Below are positions 22,913-36,096 of a DNA stretch of 64,000 nt, one piece after another. The notes below the pieces were generated by a model, which was not told the DNA's origin, made no database searches, and saw only the letters and a list, made by a program, of their open reading frames with translations. The DNA lies in assembly GCF_001625215.2 (NCBI RefSeq), contig NC_030381.2, positions 6,535,131 through 6,599,130 of the forward strand, read 5' to 3'. Every line of letters begins with the position of its first letter. Within the stretch, counting starts at the first letter, position 1. The translations under genes and the position numbers were made by a program. This DNA comes from Daucus carota subsp. sativus (Eukaryota > Streptophyta > Magnoliopsida > Apiales > Apiaceae).

Positions 22913-23490
22913 TCAAAATTCCTCAAACTCGTCCTCGGCAGATTCATCATCGGCGCTAAAGGTTGACTGGTTCTGCCTATTAAACTCTGCCGCACAGCTG
23001 GGATCTTGCCTCGTGGTGCAAATACCATGGGTAAGAGCCATATATGGACACCGGCGACACTTGTTGTGGCCCTCCACCTTGAGGCACAATCCAGTATCGT
23101 CTCCCTGGTATAAACACTGGACGAGGTCCAACAGTCGCCTGTCCTCGGGTCTTCGAACCACCATCATCATGGACAAGCTCAGCTTCTTTATCTGTCTCAG
23201 TGATCTTGGTGCTCCCACCATATGCCCTAGTGATAGACTCCTCTGCATGTTCGAGAAGCCACTGAATTGTTTCACCCTCAGACTTCAAACCCAGATCTTC
23301 AGTTAGCTGGAAGATTCGAGCAGCACATGAAGCGGACCCTCGGATTCTCCTGCCCCTTTATGTTCTTCTCCGGGGACACGCGGTAGCTCTGAAGAAGAAG
23401 AATATGTCATTTCCTTCTTCTGAAGAAGAATCTACCATTTCCTTCTTCGTGGATTCTCCTGAGTCCTGCCCCTACCCTGCTCCTTTATGT
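22913..23490 (-). pseudogene. Type C TCP pseudogene (locus 6L)
   Basis: Minus-strand reading gives [35 protein letters not shown] (TCP helix I to helix II), [20 protein letters not shown] and QQVSPV. The basic region before it is damaged: the piece encoding QGRG is missing between AGGGGCAGG and AGAATCC, and the 5' part holds a partly duplicated stretch (EEGNG/SSSE-type codons). A two-base insertion near 23041 also shifts the tail. Compared with the open type C gene at 57432-57953 it lacks a usable start and the DNA-contacting residues. The mirrored copy at 32771-33346 has the same lesions, so the gene died before the inverted duplication. Confidence 0.82.
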
Positions 23491-24556
23491 TTTGAAAAAT
23501 ATATAATATGATCCTTACAAAAAAATATATTATATATTTATATGATTAACATATCCCTTATGTTTGATACCGAATTATAATGAAAATTTTATTAGTTAAT
23601 TATCCTGAAATTAAAAAAAATAATCAAATAATAGATATAATTATATGCTAACATATATGGATAGAATGTTGACCTCTTTTATTCAATACAAAGGACATAT
23701 ATACTGTCTCAATTATGTGTACCCACATCTTACAATAAATCATTAATTTTAGGATTGCGTTGTAACCCGGGATATTAGGATCGTGATAATCGTTAAAATT
23801 TAGTTATTCATTCATTCGATTATTTTAAAATTAATTTTATAATTCTATAATCAATCCATACCTTGTTAATATTAACAAGACATGAAAACTGAGTTATTAA
23901 ACTACCAATTATTAACTTAGGAAACTTATAAGTAAGGATTTCAACACCTATTTATCATATGTAAGGCAAAGTTAATTGATAAGTTAATTCATTCATACGA
24001 GGACTATACGAGGATTATAGAATTTGGCCGAATTTGTTAAGGACAACACATCAACCTACGCCTCATCAGGTAATTAGCACATCAACATGCACCTCATCAT
24101 CATGATTTAAACCCAACTGTTTCGCTAAAAATAGTAAAATTTATACAAGTAAAATACTGTAATTTTATAAAATTTATCTCCACAATTTCCCACCATTGTT
24201 GCAACCTTTATCCACAGCTATCATAATAGATGCAAATCCAATCATCGTCTGTAAATTCAGTATGTTTGTCATATATATGCAAAAACTATTAAAAGATCAA
24301 AATTTAAATTAGACATACTTCATGAAATTACACACAGATGAAAAGGGAGATCACAAAAATCACTTATTTATCTATAAAATTTGTATAAGCAATGAAATAA
24401 AGTTGGGCAAATCTTGACATATGAATGGCTTGAATTACGATTTGCTACCTAAGATCTTGTCAATGTTAAGAATATAATTTGAGTGTGAGGCGTCTGCCGA
24501 TAAGATTTTTCCAAGCAAGCAACACAACATATTGCCCTAAATAAAAATAGTAAATG
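23491..24556. other. AT-rich spacer, no gene seen
   Basis: Mirrored at about 31704-32770 in the right arm and partly present at 56330-56830. It contains no supported feature. Confidence 0.45.

Positions 24557-24596
<40 letters not shown>
24557..24596. repeat. TA microsatellite at the MULE edge (left)
   Basis: Pure TA run directly abutting the GGGTCAAGTTCC end of the Mutator-like element. The mirrored run is at 31648-31702. Confidence 0.85.
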
Positions 24597-25741
24597 GGGT
24601 CAAGTTCCAGGGAGACGCACCTTATCAAGAGACTAGAGAGACATAACACTAGTCGTTGATTCCATCAGTACTCTTGGAACAACTACAGGGCTATGCCGCG
24701 CAAATAAAAAATTTTATACGCTGATATAAATTAGAAGCATACGATCAATATACGTTTTTATAAGGTAATGTGTATATTCTTGTGATTTGGAGCTTCAATC
24801 ATGGATTTTATAATTTTGGAAGCTTTGTAAGTCTTAATATATACGACATATATAACTCAAAATCAAGTATGTAAGTGCTGAAAAGATTTGCAGAGGGTTG
24901 TAATATCAATGTCAATGGAAGCTAACATGGGCGACCCAAGGTTTCGTTCTTGCTTTTGATCTCATTGAATCACCATATTTTAAGAATTTCGTAGAGAACA
25001 CCCTAAGGTGGATTTTCTAATTTTGGAAGCTTTGTAAGTCTTAATATATACAACATATATAACTCAAAATCAAGTATGTAAGTGCTGAAAAGATTTGCAG
25101 AGGGTTGTAATATCAATGTCAATGGAAGCTAACATGGGCGACCCAAGGTTTTGTTCTTGCTTTTGATCTCACTGAATCACCATACTTTACGAATTTCGTA
25201 GAGAACACCCTAAGGAACCCACTGGGATTTGCTCCACCTTTATTCTCAATGTGCACTTACATACTTGATTTTGAGTTATATATGTCGTATATATTAAGAC
25301 TTACAAAGCTTCCAAAATTAGAAAATCCACCTTAGGGTGTTCTCTACGAAATTCGTAAAAAATGGTGATTCAATGAGATCAAAAGCGAGAACGAAACCTT
25401 GGGTCGCCCATGTTAGCTTCCATTGACATTGATATTACAACCCTCTGCAAATCTTTTCAGCACTTACATACTTGATTTTGAGTTATATATGTCGTATATA
25501 TTAAGACTTACAAAGCTTCCAAAATTATAAAATCCATGATTGAAGCTCCAAATCACAAGAATATACACATTACCTTATAAAAACGTATATTGATCGTATG
25601 CTTCTAATTTATATCAGCGTATAAAATTTTTTATTTGCCCGGCATAGCCCTGTAGTTGTTCCAAGAGTACTGATGGAATCAACGGCTAGTGTTATGTCTC
25701 TCTAGTCTCTTGATAAGGTGCGTCTCCCTGGAACTTGACCC
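24597..25741. mobile_element. Deletion derivative of a Mutator-like element
   Basis: Ends are GGGTCAAGTTCCAGGGAGAC and its inverse (ending 25741). The left terminal repeat runs 24597-25218 and contains a tandem duplication of a unit of about 207 bp (GGAAGCTTTGTAAGTC at about 24818 and 25025). The right terminal repeat is about 25252-25741. Only about 30 bases of interior remain between them (ATTTGCTCCACCTTTATTCT), identical to part of the longer interior in the right-arm copy at 30420-31022. It is therefore an internally deleted, hairpin-like copy. No clean 9-bp target duplication is visible because TA repeats flank one side. Confidence 0.8.
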
Positions 25742-25746
25742 ATATA

Positions 25747-25850
25747 GGGGGAGGTTCAAAAGAGACGGAGCCTTAGCGAGAGACATGAGAGACGTGATTT
25801 CCATCTGTTGGATCAGTCTTGATCTTGTGATTAGATTAAATACTCTACAT
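25747..25850 (+). mobile_element. Terminal region of a second Mutator-like element (FAR1 type)
   Basis: Starts GGGGGAGGTTCAAAAGAGAC, a MULE-style end different from the adjacent GGGTCAAG type, and leads to the transposase fragment at 27002-27403. It is interrupted by the hAT element at 25851. I found no matching inverted end up to 31 kb, so the element looks truncated. Confidence 0.5.
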
Positions 25851-26680
25851 TAGGGGTGTGCAAACGGTTCGGTTAACCGAAAACCGAACCGAAAAACCGA
25901 AAAAAATTCGGTTCGGTTAACCATATTTCATAATTCGGTTCGGTTTTCGGTAGGAGTTTTTCTGAAATTCGGTTTTTCGGTAATTCGGTTTTTAACCGCG
26001 GTTAACCGAAAAACCGAATAAAAAACCGAATATACATATACATTACTTAACAATTGATATATTCATTCGGTTATTCACTTGACTTAAGTCCATTCTACCC
26101 TAACTTACCTGAAAAAAAAAACACACCCAGCAGCTGCAGAAGAAATTCTCGCCAAACCGAATAGCCGATCTAGTGACTCACTGCATAAACCCTAGTTCCT
26201 AATTTAGAAGGCAATCTAACTAAGATTTTGAGTCCAAATCTGAAAGGCGACGCAGACCCTAATACCCAACAAGGCAACAAACGACGCTCAGAGCTTGAAT
26301 CAAGTCAAGGTATTTTGATTTTTCGTTGCTTGAATCTTGTAGTATTTTCGTCGCTTGGATCTTGTAGCTGGTGTTTCGTGTTTTTGGTTAAAGATTTGCA
26401 ATTTTATTGATTTTAGTTGTTAGTTTAAAGGTTATAGTTTTAGTTTTCAGTTTTGTAATTTAATTGATTTGCAATTTGTAAGCAATTGTATTGATTTTGT
26501 AGTTTAGATTTCGGTTTTGTTTTTCGGTTTTCGGTTTTAACCGAAATCAACAATTCGGTTCGGTTCCAAAACCGAACATAATTCGGTTCGGTTTTCGGCA
26601 GCAGTTTTTCCATTATTTCGGTTTCGGTTAACCGAAATTCGGTTCGGTTCGGTTCGGTTTTTACCGAATGCACAGCCCTA
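25851..26680. mobile_element. Nonautonomous hAT element with 8-bp target duplication
   Basis: 830 bp bounded by direct repeats CTCTACAT (25843-25850 and 26681-26688). Ends are TAGGGGTGTGCAAACGG and, from the other side, TAGGGCTGTGCATTCGG. Both subterminal regions are packed with CGGTTCGGTTAACCG-type repeats, typical of hAT transposase binding zones. The interior around 26110-26400 resembles a leader and first exon of a lost gene but has no transposase domain. It sits in the non-palindromic centre, inside the second MULE. Confidence 0.92.
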
Positions 26681-27001
26681 CTCTACATACTGTATAAATA
26701 CAATTAATTATCTACAAGGGCAGTATATGGAACATTTTAAACACACAAATTTTTTATACGTATCTTTAAGTGTATCAATTGCAGATTTATTACAAAACTT
26801 TCCTTCATTACTCCCCTTAATTGATTCTCACCTCCAAATTATCTCTTTCCCTTTCTGTTCGTTACAGTTGTCAATGTAATATTGTCTGTTTGTTTATTAT
26901 TGAAGATTTGATTGACGCTGCTGTGATTAACATACTCTAATCATCACAAATATTTTTTCATCTGTTGTTGGTAAAAAAATATCACATGTCAACAAGCTTT
27001 C

Positions 27002-27403
27002 ATGGAGGATTCTGATTCAACCCAAGAATTCTTAAATACATCTGGTTCGTTTTTGTGTTCTTTTTCATGTTTACCCGTATATGATATAGAACCCTAGTTC
27101 ATTCCAGATATAGTTATTCCTTTTCTGGTTCTTTATTAGGTTTCAGAAGCAACAGTGCATTTGAAGGTTTTTTGTACTTCTTGCGATTTTGATTTTGATT
27201 TACAAGATCAAGGTAAGGATTGGATTCCAAAATGTCTTCCAGCGTCGAAACCATTTTTAGATCAACGTTTTAATAATCTTGATGAAGGTTTTTTCTTCTA
27301 CAAACATTATGGGGGATTGTGTGGGTTTGATGTTCGTCTATCAACTGAGAGGAGCGATAAAGCTAGGAATACCACAACGAAATATTTTGTAGGATGTAGG
27401 TGA
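27002..27403 (+). pseudogene. N-terminal fragment of FAR1-type MULE transposase
   Basis: A plausible first exon (27002-27044, MEDSDSTQEFLNTS) ends at a GT, and an intron-like stretch ends in TTTCAG at 27146. The frame then continues in phase as EATVHLKVFCTSC. The second part to 27403 contains FNNLDEGFFFYKHYGGLCGF, then VRLSTERSDK and KYFVGCR, matching the N-terminal C2HC-like FAR1 DNA-binding domain of FHY3/FAR1-related MULE transposases (pattern: F.sl.eA..FY..Y....GF.VR). The protein stops there; the catalytic DDE and SWIM zinc-finger parts are absent. It is a plain DNA-transposon remnant, not a host FAR1 gene, judging by the truncated context. Confidence 0.72.
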
Positions 27404-28280
27404 CCAGATGATAAAGAGCAAGAAACGGACGTCCCAATAAGAACGAGGACTGTATGTGGAAAGAGCATGTGTGATAGGCTTGTTTATTTCTCCCTAGTGT
27501 TCTTATAGAGATTCTTATATTATTAAAAGATTTGTATTTAAGTTTTACCATATTAAGAGATTGTATTAAAATTTTACTATATTCACATTGAAGGTAATCC
27601 CACGATGTATGCATTGTATGTATTTAATGATTATGAAATTTAAATTTTTCATTACTAGTTTTCCATATTTATATTTCTCTAGTACGATTTGCTGGCTACA
27701 AGTGAGATCCTTTCCATTATTTGAGGATTCTCTTCCGATTCTTACCTCCAAAGCTAATGTAATAGTTTAACAAATAAAGAAACAACAGTTTAATAGAATT
27801 TTTATTCTGAAATAATATAATATTTAATCTTATACTACAATATTTAAATATTGAATCTTACACCGGAACACTAAAATGAATCAATGAAAAGATAAGTAAA
27901 AATATAAACAAATATGAAACTTGTATAAAATTGAAAATTCACAATATTTATTAAAAAATTATATTAAATTTTATATTAGAACAATTTATATATTATGCAC
28001 AAACCTAAATATTTACGAGCAAAAAAATGTTGTTAGATTTCTCATTAGAGCCTTAGTATTTTTTGAGAACACCTTAATGAATCTTCATATTGATCAAATA
28101 ATAAATCTCTATAAATAAATTTTATAAAAACACAACCATATTTTTTTATTATATGGCTATGTAACACCTTAAAGAATCTCTACAAAAGAAGATATTGAAT
28201 TAATATATGAAAATTTTAAATTAGCAAGTCACTTAATGAATTAATTTATTTGTTTTTAGATTTACCGTCTAAAATTAAAT
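27404..28280. other. AT-rich region after the transposase fragment
   Basis: No supported gene. It begins to show the AACACCTTAAAGAATCTC-type phrases (about 28069 and 28161) that recur through 29480. Confidence 0.4.
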
Positions 28281-29480
28281 AAAACACAAACGTACATTTT
28301 TTATCGTATTCGTAGGTAACATCTTAAAGAATATTTATGAAATCAATAAGAAAAAATTTGAAAAATTATTCCATAAGATATGTTATATGGGTGAAGAACT
28401 CATGGATTAATATAAATCTTATTTAAATAATTTAAAATATTTTTACCTTGTCATCCAACTTTTAGGAAAAAAAATATTTTGATCGTGAAATTATTATCAT
28501 GTGTCTAAGGAACACCTGAAAGAATCTTTTAAAAATAAGTTCGTAACTTAATATTAAAAAGTTATAAATTAGTAGGTAAAATCTCTTTCATGAACACGTT
28601 ATAAAATCTCCATATAAATTAAAACGTTAAATCCTTAATACAAACTTTTTCAAATCTCTATTCACCTTGTCAAAAGTCTAGATACGTTTTCTCACATTTT
28701 TAATAATAATAAATTTATGAGAGATTAATTGGAATATATATGAAATATTTAATTTATCAATTTTTGCAGATAACGTGTTCATAAAGCTTATAAGAATAAT
28801 TACATATTGATATTTTAAAAAAAAATTATATTAATATCAACAAGTTTCTACTAGTAATATCTGCAAAACCTATTGTATTTATTGCTATTATGATTTAACG
28901 AAGAAAAACTCAATTTTTCCGTTACAATTATAATGTGTTTATCGACTAAATTATCATTTTTTTAATATTAATTTTTATCCTATGCGTAACATATTAAAGA
29001 ATATCTATAAAATCAGTAAGAAAAAAATAATTTGAAAATATAAATTTTTCAATAAGATATGTTACATTGGTGAAAAACTCATGAATCAATATAAATCTTA
29101 TTAAAATAATTTAAAATATTTATACCTTAACATCTAACTTTTAACAAAACAAGATATTTGATCGTGAAATTTCTATAACCTTGTGAAAATAAGTTCATAA
29201 TTTATTATTAAAATTTATAAGATAATCGGTAAAATACACTATAATGGTAAAGAAAAAATGAATTTTTCATATTTAAATAATAATAATAATACTTAATACA
29301 AACTTTTTCAAATCTCTTTCCACCTTCCCAAATATCTATATAGATTTTCTCATATTTTTAATAATAATAAATTCATGAAAGATTAATCTGAAAGTCGAAT
29401 TACAAATATTAAGATATTTGTAATTGTTAACAATCCCTTCACGAATACCTTAAGGAATCTCCCACGAACACCTTAAGAAA
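28281..29480. repeat. Diverged tandem duplication, unit about 660 bp, with recurring AACACCTTAAAGAATC motif
   Basis: Segment 28300-28735 and segment 28960-29390 are clearly related in order: GAAAAATTATTCCATAAGAT-like, GGTGAAGAACTCATGGATTA-like, TTTGATCGTGAAATT, then CTTAATACAAACTTTTTCAA and TTAATAATAATAAATT. The short motif AACACCTTAAAGAATCT and variants occur about nine times between 28069 and 29470. There is no coding frame. It is present only in the palindrome centre. Confidence 0.7.
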
Positions 29481-29899
29481 TCTACTATATTTCACTAATT
29501 GTTTTTATTTTAATACGTGTTTTACAGAATTTAATATGTTAGTTTGTCAACAATATTCTATAAAAATACATTATAATTTTTTTATAATAAATTTATATAT
29601 CAAATATATTTTTAATTATAATGTCAAGGTTCCATTAAGTGTTTACTTAAGTAATTCAATATAATTATTCTTTATCAAATGTCAATTATTTTTGCAAGTG
29701 TTTCCTTATAGTTCTATTAAGTGTTTACTATTAAGATTCTATTAAGTGCTTATTTAAATATTTCACTATATCATTTTAAATTGAATATTAGATTTCAGAG
29801 TAGATTAAAGAATCTAACCTATGAATATTGTTGTCTAGTTTTTATTCTTCACTGGATTGGAGGTTTAGCTCCAAAAGGATAAGGTATCATATGGGTTAT

Positions 29900-30115
29900 T
29901 AAATATTTATATAGTTGAAACATAATATATACCGACATCAATGCATTACCAAAAATATAAAATTTGTTATCAATTCATTACCAAAAATATAAAGATTCTT
30001 GTAAATTATAAAATATTTATATAATTGAAACATAATATATACGGACATCAATGCATTACCAAAAATATATATTTGCTATCAATTCATTACCAAAAATATA
30101 AAAATCTTTGTGTAT
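29900..30115. repeat. 110-bp tandem repeat, two copies
   Basis: AAATATTTATATA(A/G)TTGAAAC starts at about 29902 and again at about 30012. Each copy contains two CATTACCAAAAATATA phrases. Confidence 0.8.
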
Positions 30116-30419
30116 TTACAAGATCTTTAAATTAAGTAAGAAGTAGTGTCATAATCTAAAGATTTTTTTAATATAAATAGATATAGGTACGTTTCAATTT
30201 CTATTACTCATAATTAATACTGATTGTAAATATCTATGTATTATAAACTACATCACTCGAAATCTTGAAAATGTTCAATAATTTTTTAAATAATATGTTC
30301 TTTTATTTTAAATTCTGTGAAATTCTTAAACGTGTTCTTTGAATACTTAATGTAATATATATGTTGTACTAAGCTGTGTTCCATTAAGAATTCAAAACTT
30401 AACATTCAATATAGGTAGA

Positions 30420-31022
30420 ACACACTAAAGAATCCAAGATCAGAACTCCAAGGACGTTAAAAATTCTAAAAGCACCGGATTAGATACAACATCTGCATCT
30501 TTTGTTCTATATAATATGCACAGCTCATGGGAAACAATCCCAGAAACTAGAAATGACACAACTGACCTTAACATAATAAGAAATAAAAACTGACTACTAA
30601 AAACATTGAGAATAAAGGTGGAGCAAATCTCAGTGGAGCCTCCATGATTCAACTCAAACCAACTAAAACCTTTCCTTCCTTCCATTGCTACATCCACTTA
30701 GAAATCTCTACTGGGTACTCATTCATCTGAAAGTTTAGTATGGAATCAAACCTAGTCGAAGAAACCCATCGTTTTTTATCATGAGACAGCGACGACAAAA
30801 CATCCACAAGTAAACAAGGCCTAAACCTAACAATCGGTCTCTCTACGGAACCTCTGCAGAACACAAGCACACACAAAAAAAAAATAAGAATGCACGATTC
30901 TTTTTAGAGTTCAATATCTAGTTCTTATAAGTAGCAACATCATATAGAATATAATTTACATCAACAAACAAGAACAAACCATTCTCCATCGATGACCGAT
31001 GTAGTCGACGATATTAATATTA
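30420..31022 (-). mobile_element. Internal part of the GGGTCAAG Mutator-like element with gene fragment
   Basis: This lies next to the terminal repeat at 31023-31647 and is almost wholly deleted in the left-arm copy. On the minus strand an acceptor-like TTCTGCAG (about 30854) is followed by an open stretch to a stop at 30688: GSVERPIVRFRPCLLVDVLS, then SSTRFDSILNFQMNEYP and ISKWM. The pattern resembles the segment preceding the Ulp1 protease domain in Ulp1-carrying plant MULEs (hydrophobic GF/F-x-S-L-L-N-hydrophobic, then P..L..W). No protease triad is present. The assignment is from recall and tentative. Confidence 0.45.
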
Positions 31023-31643
31023 GGGTTCCTTAGGGTGTTCTCTACGAAATTCGTAAAATATGGTGATTCAGTGAGATCAAAAGAAAGAACAAAACCTTGG
31101 GTCGCCCATGTTAGCTTCCATTGACATTGATATTACAACCCTCTGCAAATCTTTTCAGCACTTACATACTTGATTTTGAGTTATATATGTCGTATATATT
31201 AAGACTTACAAAGCTTCCAAAATTAGAAAATCCACCTTAGGGTGTTCTCTACGAAATTCGTAAAATATGGTGATTCAATGAGATCAAAAGCAAGAACGAA
31301 ACCTTGGGTCGCCCATGTTAGCTTCCATTGACATTGATATTACAGCCCTCTGCAAATCTTTTCAGCACTTACATACTTGATTTTGAGTTATATATGTCGT
31401 ATATATTAAGACTTACAAAGCTTCCAAAATTAGAAAATCCATGATTGAAGCTCCAAATCACAAGAATATACACATTACCTTATAAAAACGTATATGGATC
31501 GCATGCTTCTAATTTATACCAGCGTATAAAATTTTTTTATTTGCCCGGCATAGCCCTGTAGTTGTTCCAAGAGTACTGATGGAATCAACGGCTGGTGTTA
31601 TGTCTCTCTAGTCTCTTGATAAGGTGCGTCTTCCTGGAACTTG

Positions 31644-31647
<4 letters not shown>
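31023..31647. mobile_element. Terminal repeat of the GGGTCAAG Mutator-like element (right copy)
   Basis: Reverse complement of 24597-25218, including the same internal 207-bp tandem duplication. It ends in GAACTTGACCC at 31647 and is followed by a TA run. It forms the innermost part of the right palindrome arm. Confidence 0.85.

Positions 31648-31702
<55 letters not shown>
31648..31702. repeat. TA microsatellite at the MULE edge (right)
   Basis: Pure TA run mirrored to 24557-24596 but longer. Confidence 0.85.
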
Positions 31703-31704
<2 letters not shown>

Positions 31705-32770
31705 TTTACTATTTTTATTTAGAGCAATATGTTGTGTTGCTTGCTTGGAAAAATCTTATCTGCAGACGCCCCACACTCAAATTATATTCTTAACATTGAC
31801 AAGATCTTAGGTAGCAAATCGTAATTCAAGCCATTCATATGTCAAGATTTGCCCAACTTTATTTCATTGCTTATACAAATTTTACAGATAAATAAGTGAT
31901 TTTAGTGATCTCCCTTTTCATCTGTGTGTAATTTCATGAAGTATGTCTAATTTAAATTTTGATCTTTTAATAGTTTTTGCATATATATGACAAACATACT
32001 TAATTTACAGACGATGATTGGATTTGCATCTATTATGATAGCTGTGGATAAAGGTTGCAACAATGGTGGGAAATTGTGAAGATAAATTTTATAAAATTAC
32101 AATATTTTACTTGTATAAATTTTACTATTTTTAGCGAAACAGTTGGGTTTAAATTATGATGATGAGGTGCATGTTGATGTGCTAATTACCTGATGAGGCG
32201 TAGGTTGATGTGTTGTCCTTAACAAATTCGGCCAAATTCTATAATCCTCGTATAGTCCTCGTATGAATGAATTAACTTATCAATTAACTTTGCCTTAGAT
32301 ATGATAAATAGGTGTTGAAATCCTTACTTATAAGTTTCCTAAGTTAATAATTGGTAGTTTAATAACTCAGTTTTCATGTCTTGTTAATATTAACAAGGTA
32401 TGGATTGATTATAGAATTATAAAATTAATTTTAAAATAATCGAATGAATGAATAACTAAATTTTAACGATTATCACGATCCTAATATCCCGGGTTACAAC
32501 GCAATCCTAAAATTAATGATTTATTGTAAGATGTGGGTACACATAATTGAGACAGTGTATATGTCCTTTGTATTGAATAAAAGAGGTCAACATTCTATCC
32601 ATATATGTTAGCATATAATTATATCTATTATTTGATTATTTTTTTTAATTTCAGGATAATTAATTAATAAAATTTTCATTATAATTTGGTATCAAACATA
32701 AGGGATATGTTAATCATATAAATATATAATATATTTTTTTGTAAGGATCATATTATATATTTTTCAAAAC

Positions 32771-33346
32771 ATAAAGGAGCAGGGTAGGGGCAGGACTCAG
32801 GAGAATCCACGAAGAAGGAAATGGTAGATTCTTCTTCAGAAGAAGGAAATGACATATTCTTCTTCTTCAGAGCTACCGCGTGTCCCCGGAGAAGAACATA
32901 AAGGGGCAGGAGAATCCGAGGGTCCGCTTCATGTGCTGCTCGAATCTTCCAGCTAACTGAAGATCTGGGTTTGAAGTCTGAGGGTGAAACAATTCAGTGG
33001 CTTCTCGAACATGCAGAGGAGTCTATCACTAGGGCATATGGTGGGAGCACCAAGATCACTGAGACAGATAAAGAAGCTGAGCTTGTCCATGATGATGGTG
33101 GTTCGAAGACCCGAGGACAGGCGACTGTTGGACCTCGTCCAGTGTTTATACCAGGGAGACGATACTGGATTGTGCCTCAAGGTGGAGGGCCACAACAAGT
33201 GTCGCCGGTGTCCATATATGGCTCTTACCCATGGTATTTGCACCACGAGGCAAGATCCCAGCTGTGCGGCAGAGTTTAATAGGCAGAACCAGTCAACCTT
33301 TAGCGCCGATGATGAATCTACCGAGGACGAGTTTGAGGAATTTTGA
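32771..33346 (+). pseudogene. Type C TCP pseudogene (locus 6R)
   Basis: Mirrored copy of 22913-23490. It contains [30 protein letters not shown] (TCP helices), [18 protein letters not shown] and QQVSPV. The bases encoding the GQGRG part of the basic region are missing near 32910, and a two-base insertion near 33216 (TCCATATATGG instead of TCCATGG) shifts the tail. One change near 33321 separates it from the left copy. The post-stop motif GACATTTGAATGTC follows at 33376-33389. Confidence 0.82.
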
Positions 33347-35362
<2,016 letters not shown>

Positions 35363-35610
35363 GTTGAATTCGTATAATCAATCACAAAGTATTTGTTATT
35401 TAAAATAAATCTATTTGAAAAAGATTTTGCAGGAGTGAACCCAATAGCACAAAATATACCACAGGGTTCCAACTGATTTAACAAAAGACATAGTTCGTAT
35501 CTTATAACTGAAATCTGGACCATAAGTTTCATGTACTTAACACATGTATACTCTTGGTCGACCGCTATATATACATACACGAGTATCGCCACAATTGTAT
35601 GAATCAAAGC

Positions 35611-36096
35611 ATGTCTTCACAAAAAGATTTTAACGGTGATTCTCAAGTGAGCGGCGGCCCTTCTCAACCGGCACCAAGGAAAGACCTGCATACCAAGGTG
35701 GAGGGTCGGGGCAGGAGGACCCGAATACCCACTCTTTGTGCTGCTCGGATCTTCCAACTGACCAAAGAGTTGGGTTTGGCCACAGATGGTGAAACAATCC
35801 AGTGGCTTCTTCAACAAGCGGAGCCCGCCATTATTAGGGCTACAGGCACTGGAACAGTGCCTGCTAATGCTACTGTAACTGCTGATGGGACCCTCGGAGG
35901 CCCGGACACAAACGAGGGAGCTGCTGAGGATGTTTCGAAGACCTCGGGACTTGCGCCTGGGGGCCCCAGCCCCGTGTCCAACCAAAACCAGACCAGCGTT
36001 AGCTGCGAAGCCAGGGTGAGCTCTGCTGCAGAGGAAGAGTATGATGAGGTGGTATTGATGGGCAAGAAGATCAGGTTTCCTAAAGGGGGCATTTGA
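35611..36096 (+). CDS. Class I TCP transcription factor-like, type A (locus 5R)
   Basis: Intronless, 161 codons from [10 protein letters not shown]. The upstream in-frame ATG at 35554 reads through the TATA box (CTATATATA at 35565) and is rejected. The TCP domain at about residues 24-80 has [33 protein letters not shown] and [23 protein letters not shown]. The tail is shorter than in loci 2 and 3: [17 protein letters not shown] directly, without the [10 protein letters not shown] stretch. Then come AAEEEYDE and [12 protein letters not shown], with Pro in place of the Arg seen in sister copies. It is the open version of the frameshifted left copy. Role inferred as nuclear DNA-binding factor. 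Confidence 0.87.
   Translation: MSSQKDFNGDSQVSGGPSQPAPRKDLHTKVEGRGRRTRIPTLCAARIFQLTKELGLATDGETIQWLLQQAEPAIIRATGTGTVPANATVTADGTLGGPDTNEGAAEDVSKTSGLAPGGPSPVSNQNQTSVSCEARVSSAAEEEYDEVVLMGKKIRFPKGGI

Larger units (their letters stand above)
4370..25220. repeat. Left arm of a giant inverted duplication
   Basis: From about 4370 this sequence matches, as reverse complement, the sequence ending at 52954, and the match runs inward to 25220, opposite about 31023. Six TCP loci, the GGGCCC array, two shared Stowaway MITEs and the spacers recur in mirrored order. For aligned bases the sum of mirrored coordinates is nearly constant within blocks and jumps only at identifiable insertions or microsatellite expansions. 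Single-base differences are scattered throughout, so this is not an exact fold-back copy. The outer break is sharp: left of 4370 and right of 52954 are unrelated. Confidence 0.93.

Noticed and set aside
27155-27403. A host FAR1/FHY3 gene
   Set aside because: Only the first part of the FAR1 domain is present, and it lies next to a MULE-type end in a transposon-rich loop; the catalytic and SWIM parts are missing.
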